Part shown: positions 8,543 through 16,935 of the stretch, piece by piece
Position numbering within the stretch: the first letter of the stretch is position 1
How the letters are laid out: each line of letters begins with the position of its first letter
DNA from: Polynucleobacter rarus
GTDB lineage: Bacteria > Pseudomonadota > Gammaproteobacteria > Burkholderiales > Burkholderiaceae
Direction of reading: 5' to 3'
NCBI RefSeq assembly: GCF_003072505.1
Contig: NZ_NTGB01000001.1
Coordinates: 2,033,955-2,097,954, forward strand
DNA length: 64,000 nucleotides
Made by a program: the position numbers and the translations under genes
Notes under the pieces: generated by a model
What the model saw: only the letters and a program-made list of their open reading frames with translations
Told to the model about the DNA's origin: nothing
The model's database searches: none

Positions 8543-8564
8543 TAGACTCTCTTCGGAGAGTCTA
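8543..8564 (+). promoter_or_regulatory. UUCG-capped hairpin between ahpC and ahpF
   Basis: Perfect 9-bp stem TAGACTCTC / GAGAGTCTA closed by a TTCG tetraloop, 16 bp after the ahpC stop and without a following T tract. It is better read as an RNA 3'-end stabiliser, or a partial stop lowering ahpF relative to ahpC, than as a full terminator. Confidence 0.65.
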
Positions 8565-8653
8565 TTGGAGAGAAAGCGATTCTGTCCAATGGACTCACTT
8601 AAGGAATTAACTCAATTCACTCGTATTCATTTATTTTAAATAAAGGAAACATC

Positions 8654-10231
8654 ATGTTAGATAACAACATAAAAGCGCAATTAAAAGGGTATTTTGAAAG
8701 AATCGTACAACCCATCGTCTTGACCGCCACATTAGATGACTCATCCGTCTCATCTGAAATGTTGACACTACTTAACGAAGTTGCTGAGCAGTCTGAAAAA
8801 ATTACTGTCCAGACCAACGGCTCTGCACAAAAGGTGCCTAGTTTTACCGTAGGTAAGGTTGGTGATGAAGCACGTATTACCTTTGCTGGTTTGCCAATGG
8901 GTCATGAAATGACTTCATTTATCTTGGCAATCTTACAAGCCAGTGGTTACCCACCAAAGGTAGAAGCTGACATCATTGAACGTATTCGTCATATGAGTGG
9001 CAAATTAAAATTTGAGACCTTTATCTCTCTTTCATGCCACAACTGTCCAGACGTAGTACAAGCCCTCAATCTCATGGCAGCACTGAATCCAGATATCGAA
9101 CACGTCATGATTGATGGAGCCATTTATCAGGACTTGGTAAATGAACACCAGATCATGGCAGTACCGACAGTCATGCTGAACGGTGAAAACTTTGGACAAG
9201 GTCGGATGACTGTTGAAGAGATTATTGCTAAACTCGACACAAGTAGCCCTGAGAAAGATGCACAGAAATTAAACGCTAAAGAAGCGTTTGATGTGCTCAT
9301 CATTGGTGGTGGTCCTGCAGGAGCGTCAGCATCCATCTACGCTGCTCGTAAAGGAATTCGTACAGGTATATTAGCGGAGCGTTTTGGTGGCCAGGTCATG
9401 GATACTCTCGGGATTGAAAACTTTATTTCTGTAAAAGAAACTGAAGGACCTAAGTTAGTCCAAGCCTTAGAGCAACACGTCAAAGAATATGAAGTGGATG
9501 TCATGAATTTGCAACGCGCGACTGCACTAAATAAAACCAACAACGGCTTTGAAGTAACGATCGCAAATGGGGCCGTCTTAAAATCCAAATCGGTCATCAT
9601 CAGTACTGGTGCACGTTGGAGAGAAATGAATGTGCCTGGTGAACAGGAATATAGGAACAAAGGGGTTGCATATTGCCCGCACTGTGATGGTCCTTTATTT
9701 AAAGGTAAGCGTGTATCTGTCATCGGCGGTGGTAACTCTGGTGTAGAAGCTGCGATCGATTTGGCAGGTGTAGTGAGTCATGTCACCTTGATTGAGTTTG
9801 ATACAAAGTTGCGTGCTGATGCTGTCTTGCAGAAAAAACTCTTTAGCTTAGCTAACGTCACGGTGATTACGAATGCACTAAGTAAAGAAGTATTGGGTGA
9901 TGGCCAAAAAGTGAATGGTTTACGTTATGAAGACCGTGCAACAAAAGAAGAAAAAGTCATTACACTTGAAGGTATCTTTGTGCAAATTGGTCTTTTACCA
10001 AATACTGATTGGCTCAAAGGTACAGTTGAATTGTCTCCTCGTGGCGAAATTATGATTGATCCAAAAGGTGAGACATCTCTTCCTGGTGTTTTTGCAGCGG
10101 GTGACTGTACGACTATCCCATTTAAGCAAATTATCATTGCGATGGGCGAAGGAGCTAAGGCATCTTTATCAGCATTTGATTTCCTCATTCGCTCACCTAT
10201 AGAAGTACCAGCAGAAAAAATTGCAGCGTAA
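8654..10231 (+). CDS. ahpF: AhpF, NADH-dependent alkyl hydroperoxide reductase flavoprotein
   Basis: 525 residues, full length. N-terminal tandem thioredoxin-fold domain with the CHNC redox centre (128-131), then a thioredoxin-reductase-like half with the FAD motif GGGPAG (218-223), the second redox centre CPHC (341-344), the NADH motif GGGNSG (358-363) and the closing 'FAAGDCT'. Electrons pass from NADH via FAD and the two disulfides to AhpC. Ribosome site AAAGGAA precedes ATG at 8654. Second gene of the oxyR-facing ahp unit, followed by a strong terminator. Confidence 0.95.
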   Translation: MLDNNIKAQLKGYFERIVQPIVLTATLDDSSVSSEMLTLLNEVAEQSEKITVQTNGSAQKVPSFTVGKVGDEARITFAGLPMGHEMTSFILAILQASGYPPKVEADIIERIRHMSGKLKFETFISLSCHNCPDVVQALNLMAALNPDIEHVMIDGAIYQDLVNEHQIMAVPTVMLNGENFGQGRMTVEEIIAKLDTSSPEKDAQKLNAKEAFDVLIIGGGPAGASASIYAARKGIRTGILAERFGGQVMDTLGIENFISVKETEGPKLVQALEQHVKEYEVDVMNLQRATALNKTNNGFEVTIANGAVLKSKSVIISTGARWREMNVPGEQEYRNKGVAYCPHCDGPLFKGKRVSVIGGGNSGVEAAIDLAGVVSHVTLIEFDTKLRADAVLQKKLFSLANVTVITNALSKEVLGDGQKVNGLRYEDRATKEEKVITLEGIFVQIGLLPNTDWLKGTVELSPRGEIMIDPKGETSLPGVFAAGDCTTIPFKQIIIAMGEGAKASLSAFDFLIRSPIEVPAEKIAA

Positions 10232-10256
10232 TCGAGTCTTCAAAGCATCAAGTTAG

Positions 10257-10295
10257 AAAAAACTCTCAATTCAGTTGATGGATTGAGAGTTTTTT
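10257..10295 (+). terminator. Terminator of ahpCF
   Basis: Fourteen-base arms AAAAAACTCTCAAT (10257-10270) and ATTGAGAGTTTTTT (10282-10295) with an 11-nt loop: a strong, bidirectional-looking intrinsic terminator. Its 3' edge overlaps the stop codon of the VOC remnant on the other strand. Confidence 0.88.
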
Positions 10296-10341
10296 AGATT
10301 AACTCACTAATTTGAATCAGATTTTGATCCGGATCGCGGAC
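10294..10341 (-). pseudogene. C-terminal scrap of a VOC/glyoxalase-family gene
   Basis: On the minus strand, bases 10341-10294 encode VRDPDQNLIQISELI followed by TAA, a textbook C-terminus of VOC (glyoxalase/bleomycin-resistance) proteins. The frame breaks exactly where the IS200/IS605-type right end stops (TTGAC at 10342-10346). No 5' part is found on the other side of the element, so the gene was truncated by the insertion and later deletion. Confidence 0.65.
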
Positions 10342-10490
10342 TTGACAGCCTCCCCGCCTGAAAGGACGGAGATTCCTACTGCGCTCTCGCTGCTAGAGCT
10401 TGAGTCACTTCGGCGGGCTCCTGCTTCACAGAGTGGTCTGACTGCACCTACTCTCCACAGGCTAAAAAACGATGTCCTCGCTCTAAAATA
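10342..10490 (-). ncRNA. omega-RNA (reRNA) scaffold at the right end of the TnpB element
   Basis: On the minus strand, downstream of and overlapping the tnpB 3' end, the sequence follows the familiar layout of TnpB-associated right ends: GTGGAGAGTAGGTGCAGTCA, CCACTCTGTGAAGCAGGAG, CGAGAGCGCAGTAGGAAT, then a hairpin of CTCCGTCC and GGCGGGGAG and the terminal TGTCAA. In active elements this forms the omega-RNA, and the next ~16-20 nt (here starting GTCCGCGATCC at 10341) act as the guide. The 5' boundary given is approximate. Expression is not shown by sequence. Confidence 0.68.
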
Positions 10491-10906
10491 TTGATTGAAC
10501 CCACCAGATCGGCGTGATTCTCATCGCCACACTCTACGCACTCGAACTTGGCTTGCGTCTTGCGATTGTCTTTCGATAGATGACCACAACCCGTGCAGAT
10601 GCGGCTGGTGCTGTGCGGTGGCACGGCTAGCAAAATACCTCCTCGCCAAGTCATCTTGTACTCAAGTTGCCACCTAAATTCACCCCACCCCTGAGCACGC
10701 TTAGAGAAAAAGTTTATATAGGCGCGCTCTAGGTCTTTCAGGGTTTGCTGTAAGGCTTGACTTGGGGACTCTTTCAGTCAGGAAAGATTCGGATCTTGCT
10801 TCCCCAGCGGAAGTAGGTTTGCTAAGACGGTATAGCTGAATCTAATGGTTGGGTCAGAAGCGTACTTAGAAAGGTCTAGGACAGACAGGATGTCCGTGCT
10901 ATTCAT
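10448..10906 (-). pseudogene. tnpB: Degenerate TnpB (IS200/IS605 OrfB) with internal deletion and nonsense codon
   Basis: The C-terminal zinc ribbon is intact: '[11 protein letters not shown]' and '[20 protein letters not shown]', including the final RuvC-type acidic motif. Upstream in frame come '[11 protein letters not shown]' and then directly '[20 protein letters not shown]', an N-terminal TnpB motif. About 200 or more residues that normally separate these are gone, with the junction near 10690-10697. A TGA at 10778-10780 replaces the Trp expected before LKES. The frame continues up to an ATG at 10904-10906. The RuvC nuclease core is missing, so it cannot be an active nuclease. Confidence 0.82.
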
Positions 10907-10938
10907 CCTCGCCTTGAACGACGAGGTTTTCCGCACGA

Positions 10939-10964
10939 TTAGATAAATTAATTAGATAAATTAA
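10939..10964. repeat. Perfect tandem 13-bp repeat at the outer edge of the TnpB element
   Basis: TTAGATAAATTAA occurs twice head to tail with no spacer, next to the element's left-end hairpin (CCTCG/CGAGG arms, 10907-10926). IS200/IS605 elements do not duplicate their target, so this is more likely slippage or a trace of an earlier rearrangement. Confidence 0.7.
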
Positions 10965-10995
10965 AAAGACCCTCCGAATTGATCGGATGGTCTTT
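10963..10995 (-). terminator. Terminator of the parvulin isomerase gene
   Basis: AAAGACC and GGTCTTT arms (10965-10971 and 10989-10995) with an inner CCGA/TCGG stem; on the minus strand the hairpin is followed by TTTTTAA. It ends the gene at 11010-11831. Confidence 0.8.
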
Positions 10996-11009
10996 ACAGA
11001 ACAAATCTG

Positions 11010-11831
11010 TTATTTAGTAGGTACTACCGTAGCTTTTTTCATCAGCTCAGAAATAGCCTCTTGCTTACGGCGATTAAGGATTGACTGAGAGATAATATTT
11101 TTCGACTCTTCAAAAGTAGGTAATTTAAATTTACGCATATCATCTTGTCTGACAATATGCCATCCCAAGTTGCTTCGAACTGCTTTCGTTGCAACTTTTC
11201 CTTTAGTAAGACCAATTACGGTATCACCTAGTGGGGGGACGAGCTGATCGGGTAATATCCAATTAGGTATTTCTCCGCCATTCGCTGCACTTTGTTTGTC
11301 CAAAGATTTCTCTTTGGCAAGCTGATTAAAATTGGACCCACTATTGAGCTTAGCAATCACATCATTTGCGTCAGACTCGGAACCCAAAATAATTTGTGAG
11401 ATTTTGTATTCGTTAGAGTTTTTACCCTCTTTAGTGATCGCAGCCTGACGATCATATTCAGCTCTGATTTCAGTATCAGTAATTGGATGGGCTTTCATAA
11501 ATTCTGCAAACCATAAATCAATTAGGATGTTTTGGTTAGCAATTTTTATGCGGGATTCATTATCACCTCGTTTTTCAAGATTATTCTTTTTAACATCTTG
11601 CAAAATTGCCTCACGAATAACGAGATCATTCAGAATCGCATTGCGTAGATCTGGTGAATCTTTAGCTCCCGAAGCCTCAGCTGTTTTGACCATCAACTCC
11701 AAATCTTTATTTAATACTTTGACGCCATTAACTGTCGCAACTACCCCAGAATTCGATTGAGATTGGGCATAAACACCACTAGAGACTAGCATAGCCAAAA
11801 TGCTAATTAGAATATTTTGCTGAATTTTCAT
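11010..11831 (-). CDS. Periplasmic parvulin-type peptidyl-prolyl cis-trans isomerase (PpiC/SurA-like)
   Basis: 273 residues with a Sec signal peptide (~1-22, ending VYAQ), an N-terminal SurA_N-like helical region (~30-125) and a parvulin domain (~143-240: 'YKISQIIL', 'GSNFNQLAKEKSLDKQSAANGGEIPNW' split by normal spacing, 'GLTKGKVATKAVRSNLGWHIVR'). Such proteins assist folding of outer-membrane or exported proteins. Monocistronic with its own terminator. It is shorter than SurA (one parvulin domain), so PpiC/PrsA-like is the safer name. Confidence 0.9.
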   Translation of the reverse strand: MKIQQNILISILAMLVSSGVYAQSQSNSGVVATVNGVKVLNKDLELMVKTAEASGAKDSPDLRNAILNDLVIREAILQDVKKNNLEKRGDNESRIKIANQNILIDLWFAEFMKAHPITDTEIRAEYDRQAAITKEGKNSNEYKISQIILGSESDANDVIAKLNSGSNFNQLAKEKSLDKQSAANGGEIPNWILPDQLVPPLGDTVIGLTKGKVATKAVRSNLGWHIVRQDDMRKFKLPTFEESKNIISQSILNRRKQEAISELMKKATVVPTK

Positions 11832-11900
11832 TATTACCTTTTTATAAAATTTTAAATACTATACTGCTTCAATAAGTCAGTCGGATGATGACAAACTTTT

Positions 11901-12902
11901 TTAATCTTCTTTCATATTAGTAGCTTTAACAATCGCACTTAATCTTGCTCTTTCTTCGTCAATAAACTTCACGAAGGACGCCCGATTACCTCCAATTGGC
12001 TCAATTCCTTGAGCAATCAATCGATCTTTAATTTCAGGTCTTTTCAGTGCCTTATTTAAAGCATCGTTCATCTTGTCTAAAACTTCAACTGGTGTGCCAG
12101 CTGGAGCAAGTAAGCCTGCCCAGTGACCAATAAAAATATTAGGGTAACCCAACTCTTTGGCCGTTGGCACATCTTTTAGTGCAGAGATTCTGGTATTCCA
12201 AGTGGAGGCGATAGGACGCAACTTATTCCCCAAAATTTGTGGAATAACTACTACGCTAGCTTCTGATGTCGCATCGGTCTGATGACCCACTACCGCAACC
12301 ATGCCTTCAGAGCCACTTTTATAAGGGATGATATCGAACTTACCACCCCCACTAATTTTTAGCATTTCGGCGACGAAATGAGGTGTGCTTCCGGTGCCTG
12401 CAGTAGAAAAATTGAGGCCTTGCCCTTTTTTAGATGCTTCGAATAAATCTTTCAAATTCTTAATAGGGGAGTCTGCAGCCACCACAATTACAGATGGACT
12501 TACCGCAATCATGCCAATTGGGGTTAAGTCAGAATCTTTATAGGGCATTTTGGATTTGATCAAACTATTGGTGACCAAACCTGCTGCAGCAACAAGAAAT
12601 GTATAACCATCAGGTGCGGCTTTTGCTACAAAATCAGCCCCTAAAGTTGCCCCCGCACCAGGTTTATTCTCAATCACGACGCTTTGCCCCAACTCTTTGG
12701 ACATCCCTTCTGCTGCTGCGCGCGCAACCAAATCATTAGCTCCGCCGGGACCAAATGGCACAACAATTTTAATAGTCCGATTTGGCCAAGCCTGGGCAAA
12801 AGCACTTTGGTAAGTTAAAGACGTGATTGTTAAAAATGCTATCAACCCTGATTTTACAAAACGAGTGCTTAAATTAGTGCCTAACTGATTGATTGCTTGC
12901 AT
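11901..12902 (-). CDS. Bug/TctC-family tripartite tricarboxylate transporter binding protein
   Basis: 333 residues with signal peptide (cleavage near AFAQ, ~37) and the Bug-family hallmarks 'WPNRTIKIVVPFGPGGANDLVAR', 'VIENKPGAGATLGADFVAKAAPDGYT' (each in separate conserved blocks) and the C-terminal 'PAGTPVEVLDKMNDALNKAL'. The family binds carboxylic acids or amides in the periplasm. No TctA/TctB membrane subunits are in the window, so it is an orphan receptor. It may be cotranscribed with the COG2509 gene 29 bp upstream. Ligand unknown. Confidence 0.88.
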   Translation of the reverse strand: MQAINQLGTNLSTRFVKSGLIAFLTITSLTYQSAFAQAWPNRTIKIVVPFGPGGANDLVARAAAEGMSKELGQSVVIENKPGAGATLGADFVAKAAPDGYTFLVAAAGLVTNSLIKSKMPYKDSDLTPIGMIAVSPSVIVVAADSPIKNLKDLFEASKKGQGLNFSTAGTGSTPHFVAEMLKISGGGKFDIIPYKSGSEGMVAVVGHQTDATSEASVVVIPQILGNKLRPIASTWNTRISALKDVPTAKELGYPNIFIGHWAGLLAPAGTPVEVLDKMNDALNKALKRPEIKDRLIAQGIEPIGGNRASFVKFIDEERARLSAIVKATNMKED

Positions 12903-12931
12903 GATGATTCCTTAAAATTTGATGGCAAAAA

Positions 12932-14542
12932 TTAATTTACTTTATTTCTCATAATATCAAGTGCCAAAGCCTGTCCTACTTTAATGCCGTCAACACCTGC
13001 CGATAAAATTCCACCGGCATATCCGGCTCCCTCACCAGCAGGGTAAAGACCTCGTACATTCAGAGACTGAAAATCTACACCGCGCGTGATTCGCAGTGGG
13101 GCAGAGGTTCTCGTCTCAACACCTGTCAACACTGCATCATTCATCGAAAAACCAGGTATTTTTTGATTAAAATGGGGCAATGCATCTTGGATAGCTAAAA
13201 TTGCATAATCTGGTAAACATTGCGTTAAATCGGTTAAGTGAACACCGGGTTTATAGGATGGTAATACACTTCTGAACTCTTGAGATACCTGCCCTTTTAA
13301 AAAATCTCCAACCAGTGAACCTGGTGCCTCGTAATTAGATCCCCCCATGACAAACGCTTTTGACTCAATTGAGCGCTGAAACTCTATTCCAGCAAGCGGC
13401 CCACCTGGATAGTCTTCTGGACTAATACCGACCACAATCGCCGCGTTAGCGTTGCGTTCATTTCTGGAGTATTGACTCATACCATTTGTGACAACTCGAT
13501 TTGGCTCTGAGGTGGCAGCAACTACGGTGCCACCAGGACACATGCAAAAACTATAGACAGAGCGACCATTTTTAGCATGATGTACCAGTTTATAGTCAGC
13601 CGCGCCAACAATTGCATTACCAGCGTGTGGACCTAAGCGTGCACGATCAATCACCGACTGAGGATGCTCAATCCTAAACCCAATAGAAAACGGCTTTTGC
13701 TCTAAATAAACACCAGCACTGTGCAATGCTGCAAAGGTATCTCGTGAACTATGACCTAGGGCTAAAATTGCCCTTTTCGTGGCAATCGTTTGACCATTTT
13801 CTAATCGGAGGCCTTCCAACTTTCCGTTTTCAATTAAAAATTCGCTTACTTTGCTTGAGAACCTGACTTCTCCACCTAAGGCAATAATTTCCTCTCGCAT
13901 CCGCTCCACCACGCCGACCAGTCGGAAAGTACCGATATGTGGCTTGGCTACATATTCAATTTCAGCCGGAGCGCCAGCTTTGATAAATTCAGCAATAACT
14001 TTGCGACCTAAAAATTGGGGATCTTTGATTTGACTATATAACTTACCATCTGAAAAAAGGCCGGCTCCACCTTCTCCGTACTGAACATTTGACTCAGGAT
14101 TGAGAACATTTTTACGCCATAAACCCCATGTATCTTGGGTTCTTTCCCGTACCGCTTTACCTCTCTCAAGCACGATGGGCTTAAAGCCCATTTGGGCTAA
14201 AACTAAGGCGGCAAAAAGGCCGCAAGGTCCCAAACCAATGACTACTGGACGCTCATCAAATAACGCAGGCGCTTTGGCAACAAAATGGTATGCGGTATCA
14301 GGAGCTGGTCTAATATGTCCATCAAAAGACCACTGGGCTAACACAGCATCCTCATCCTTGACGGAGACATGTACGGTGTAGATTAAAGCAAGATCTACAT
14401 TTTTACGCGCATCAACACTACGCTTAAAAATTTCAAAGCGAATTAACTCATTTGTGGAAATTTTAAGACGATCAAGAATCACTTGTTCAAGTGCTTGTGG
14501 CACATGATTGATCGGCAACCGTAATTCAGTAATTTGAATCAT
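12932..14542 (-). CDS. FAD-dependent dehydrogenase-like protein of the COG2509 group
   Basis: 536 residues. N-terminal ~95 residues form a small domain ('MIQITELRLPINH', 'RFEIFKRSVDARK') peculiar to this family, followed by an FAD-binding Rossmann motif GLGPCG (103-108) with 'PIVLERG', then 'YGEGGAGLFSDGKL', 'LALGHSSRDTF' and a C-terminal 'GLYPAGEGAGYAGGI' FAD-contact block. These blocks define the uncharacterised COG2509 flavoproteins, widespread but without an established reaction; no transmembrane segment is apparent. Substrate not predictable from neighbours. Confidence 0.85.
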   Translation of the reverse strand: MIQITELRLPINHVPQALEQVILDRLKISTNELIRFEIFKRSVDARKNVDLALIYTVHVSVKDEDAVLAQWSFDGHIRPAPDTAYHFVAKAPALFDERPVVIGLGPCGLFAALVLAQMGFKPIVLERGKAVRERTQDTWGLWRKNVLNPESNVQYGEGGAGLFSDGKLYSQIKDPQFLGRKVIAEFIKAGAPAEIEYVAKPHIGTFRLVGVVERMREEIIALGGEVRFSSKVSEFLIENGKLEGLRLENGQTIATKRAILALGHSSRDTFAALHSAGVYLEQKPFSIGFRIEHPQSVIDRARLGPHAGNAIVGAADYKLVHHAKNGRSVYSFCMCPGGTVVAATSEPNRVVTNGMSQYSRNERNANAAIVVGISPEDYPGGPLAGIEFQRSIESKAFVMGGSNYEAPGSLVGDFLKGQVSQEFRSVLPSYKPGVHLTDLTQCLPDYAILAIQDALPHFNQKIPGFSMNDAVLTGVETRTSAPLRITRGVDFQSLNVRGLYPAGEGAGYAGGILSAGVDGIKVGQALALDIMRNKVN

Positions 14543-14679
14543 TTTTTAGTCAGAAATTAAATTATGTCAATTATCCACTGATTAGGCAGTTTGTTTTGAG
14601 TTGGCGTTCTACCTATTTCGTTTTAATTCAGCTAAAATTAAACAAAAGATTAAAAAAATCATCACCTCAGGAGACAAGT

Positions 14680-14901
14680 TTGCTTTTAAAGTTACTAAAT
14701 CATTCTCAAATCAACATCCGAGCAAAATTTTTGTCATGGGGTTTGATGACCCTCCTTACCACGTTACCAGCCTTATCTTATAGTCAAGTCGATAATTATC
14801 CGAATCGTCAGATCAATATTTCTCAGTTCGAATTTGCCAAATTTTATCAAGCAGAAATTGTAAGATATGAAAAAGAAACAAACTTGAAAGATTCTGATTA
14901 A
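14680..14901 (+). pseudogene. Internally deleted Bug-family gene: signal peptide joined to C-terminus
   Basis: AGGAGA at ~14669 precedes a TTG at 14680 that opens a 73-residue frame. The first ~45 residues are a signal peptide ('LMTLLTTLPALSYSQ') followed by the mature Bug start 'DNYPNRQI'. The next residues, 'QFEFAKFYQAEIVRYEKETN', resemble the extreme C-terminus of Bug proteins. The ~240 residues of ligand-binding fold between them are absent, yet the frame is kept. The product cannot be a binding protein; read as a deletion relic. The stop is one base before the next gene's ATG, so the relic may still serve as its leader. Confidence 0.6.
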
Positions 14902-14902
14902 T

Positions 14903-16021
14903 ATGTCTAATTTACAAATTGCAGGAAACGATAGCGTAGAGCAAGTCCTCCAAAAAACAACGATTGCCAGAGCATGGCTCGATGTTTCACCAGCGGACTT
15001 AACGGCGGTTGAACCGAAGTTTGTACTGCGCGTTAGCGCTCACATTCCCGGTAGTTCTCCAGCCGTAGTCGATGTGTTTGAGCCCGCCTTTAAACGTCTT
15101 CATCAAATGACTGATGGGGCAATTCAAGTTAAAGCTTTTTGGGGTGGTAGTTTACATAAAGAACGAGAAGGAATTGAAGCTCTCAAAGCAGGGATTACGG
15201 ATATGTGCCCTGTCTACTCAGCTTGGGATGCAACGATGTTTCCTGCCGCGCAAGCACTGAGCTTGCCCTTCATTTTTGATAGTGCAGAAGGTGCAACGGC
15301 TGTTTCTGAAGCTCTCTATCACAAACACTTTAGGAAAGATTTCGAAGGTCAAGGGGTGTTAATGGGACGTATGGTTGCCACGAGTGAGTACAACTTATTT
15401 AGTCGTGAGCCCATTCGTACCTTAGCTGATATTGCCGGAAAAAAAATTGCTTGTAGTAACGGGGTTGAATCCGATTTATTTTCTGCCTTAGGCGCCATAC
15501 CTGTGGGTTGTAGTACTCCCGAAGGAAAAAAGGCTTACGAAAGCAATGAAGTTTTTGCTATCTCTATTTCGGATAGCGCGGCCCACACTGTAGGCCTTTA
15601 CAAGCATGCGAATTATCGTACCAGTGCTAATTTAGTAAGAGTGAATTTAGAGTACGGCTTGTCGCCCAGTTTTTACGCGCAGTTACCGGAAGATTTAAAG
15701 ATCATTCTGAATGAATGGCTAAGAGGTTTAGCTCAGGCAGGCGCGCAATTATTTTATGGTCTAGCTGGTGCTCGGGGATGTGAAGCCTTTATTCAAAACG
15801 GTATGGAATTTATTTCTTTGACTCCGGAAGAGCAAACTCTTTGGCGTGATCGTGTTGCGCCAGTCAAGCAACAATTAATTGATCAATTAAATGACCAAGG
15901 TTATAACGGAGATGAAATTGTTGAAGATATTTTGCAATGGGCAAAGCACTATGCTGAATTTACTTCGGATGAATTAATGCAAGAATCTTTAGACAATCCT
16001 TTTATGGATTTACTACCATGA
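14903..16021 (+). CDS. DctP-family (TRAP-type) solute-binding protein without signal peptide
   Basis: 372 residues; from ~45 onward it follows the DctP/TRAP binding-protein fold: 'FVLRVSAHIPGSSP', 'FEPAFKRLHQMTDGAIQVKAFWGGSL', 'ALKAGITDMCPVYSAW', 'LSLPFIFDS' and 'IRTLADIAGKKIACSNG' as separate conserved blocks. No hydrophobic leader precedes the domain: the first 45 residues are polar ('MSNLQIAGNDSVEQVLQ'). No TRAP membrane subunits are in the window. It overlaps the next gene by 4 bp (ATGA). Possible readings: a cytoplasmic binding protein or enzyme of TRAP-SBP descent, or loss of export when the upstream Bug gene collapsed. Confidence 0.78.
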   Translation: MSNLQIAGNDSVEQVLQKTTIARAWLDVSPADLTAVEPKFVLRVSAHIPGSSPAVVDVFEPAFKRLHQMTDGAIQVKAFWGGSLHKEREGIEALKAGITDMCPVYSAWDATMFPAAQALSLPFIFDSAEGATAVSEALYHKHFRKDFEGQGVLMGRMVATSEYNLFSREPIRTLADIAGKKIACSNGVESDLFSALGAIPVGCSTPEGKKAYESNEVFAISISDSAAHTVGLYKHANYRTSANLVRVNLEYGLSPSFYAQLPEDLKIILNEWLRGLAQAGAQLFYGLAGARGCEAFIQNGMEFISLTPEEQTLWRDRVAPVKQQLIDQLNDQGYNGDEIVEDILQWAKHYAEFTSDELMQESLDNPFMDLLP

Positions 16022-16908
16022 GCACTTCTTCTCAATCCGTTGGGGTAATTGGTCTTGGCCTCATGGGGCAAGCCTTAGTCAGAAGACTAGACGCGGCTGG
16101 AGTGCCTCTTTTAGGCTTTGATGTGGATCTTAACCGGTGTACTGAATTTGGGGCAGACCGCATACGAACAATTGCAGGTCTTGGAACTTCGTGTCGCGTC
16201 ATTTTTTTGGCTGTATTTAATACTAAACAGGTTGAAGCCACATTACTTGGGCCGGACGGCCTACTTAAAGATCAACCGAAAGAGCCGATTAGTGTCATTT
16301 GTACCAGTACCTGTGACCCAGATGAAATTAAAAAAATTGCAAAATCTTTTACAGATCTCGGTCATCATTTTTTAGAGTTACCAATTTCTGGTACCAGTTT
16401 ACAACTCGCTCGTGGCGATGCGCTGGGACTAATGGGCGGTATTGAGTCGCAATTCGAAGCAGTGAGCGAACTATTAGATATCGTTACACCGAAGCGACAA
16501 CATATTGGTGAGGTGGGTGATGCGGGTAAAGCAAAACTAGCCATCAATTTAGTGCTGGGCTTACACCGCGCATCCATGGCAGAAGGCTTAGTATTTGGTC
16601 AACAATTAGGATTAGATCCAGCAAAGTTATTAGCAACACTACAACTATCTGCTGCAGCATCAAGTGTCATGGCAGTCAAGGGTAACTTAATGGTCAATCG
16701 CCAATACGAAAATCCACAAAGCAAAGTCGATCAAAGTTTAAAAGACTTTCACTTAATTCAAGACCTCGCTGATGCCAAAGGGCAGCATCTTCCACTTGCT
16801 CAGCGCTATATCGAATTACTCGAAACAGAATCAGCGAATGGCAATGGTCACTTAGATAACGCCATTATTTTTGAAGCCATCTTAAAGAATAGTTTAGTCA
16901 AACCTTAA
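16018..16908 (+). CDS. NAD(P)-dependent beta-hydroxyacid dehydrogenase (6PGDH-like superfamily)
   Basis: 296 residues. N-terminal Rossmann motif 'VGVIGLGLMGQALV' (~9-22), substrate-loop block 'LELPISGTSLQLARGDALGLMGG', and the catalytic-lysine helix 'GDAGKAKLAINLVLG'. This matches 3-hydroxyisobutyrate or tartronate-semialdehyde reductase-type enzymes oxidising or reducing short beta-hydroxyacids. Coupled by overlap to the DctP-like gene and 27 bp from the enolase-superfamily gene, suggesting a catabolic operon for a hydroxyacid or acid sugar. Exact substrate unknown. Confidence 0.85.
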   Translation: MSTSSQSVGVIGLGLMGQALVRRLDAAGVPLLGFDVDLNRCTEFGADRIRTIAGLGTSCRVIFLAVFNTKQVEATLLGPDGLLKDQPKEPISVICTSTCDPDEIKKIAKSFTDLGHHFLELPISGTSLQLARGDALGLMGGIESQFEAVSELLDIVTPKRQHIGEVGDAGKAKLAINLVLGLHRASMAEGLVFGQQLGLDPAKLLATLQLSAAASSVMAVKGNLMVNRQYENPQSKVDQSLKDFHLIQDLADAKGQHLPLAQRYIELLETESANGNGHLDNAIIFEAILKNSLVKP

Positions 16909-16935
16909 ATAGTCCTTAACCTAGAAAATACCCCT

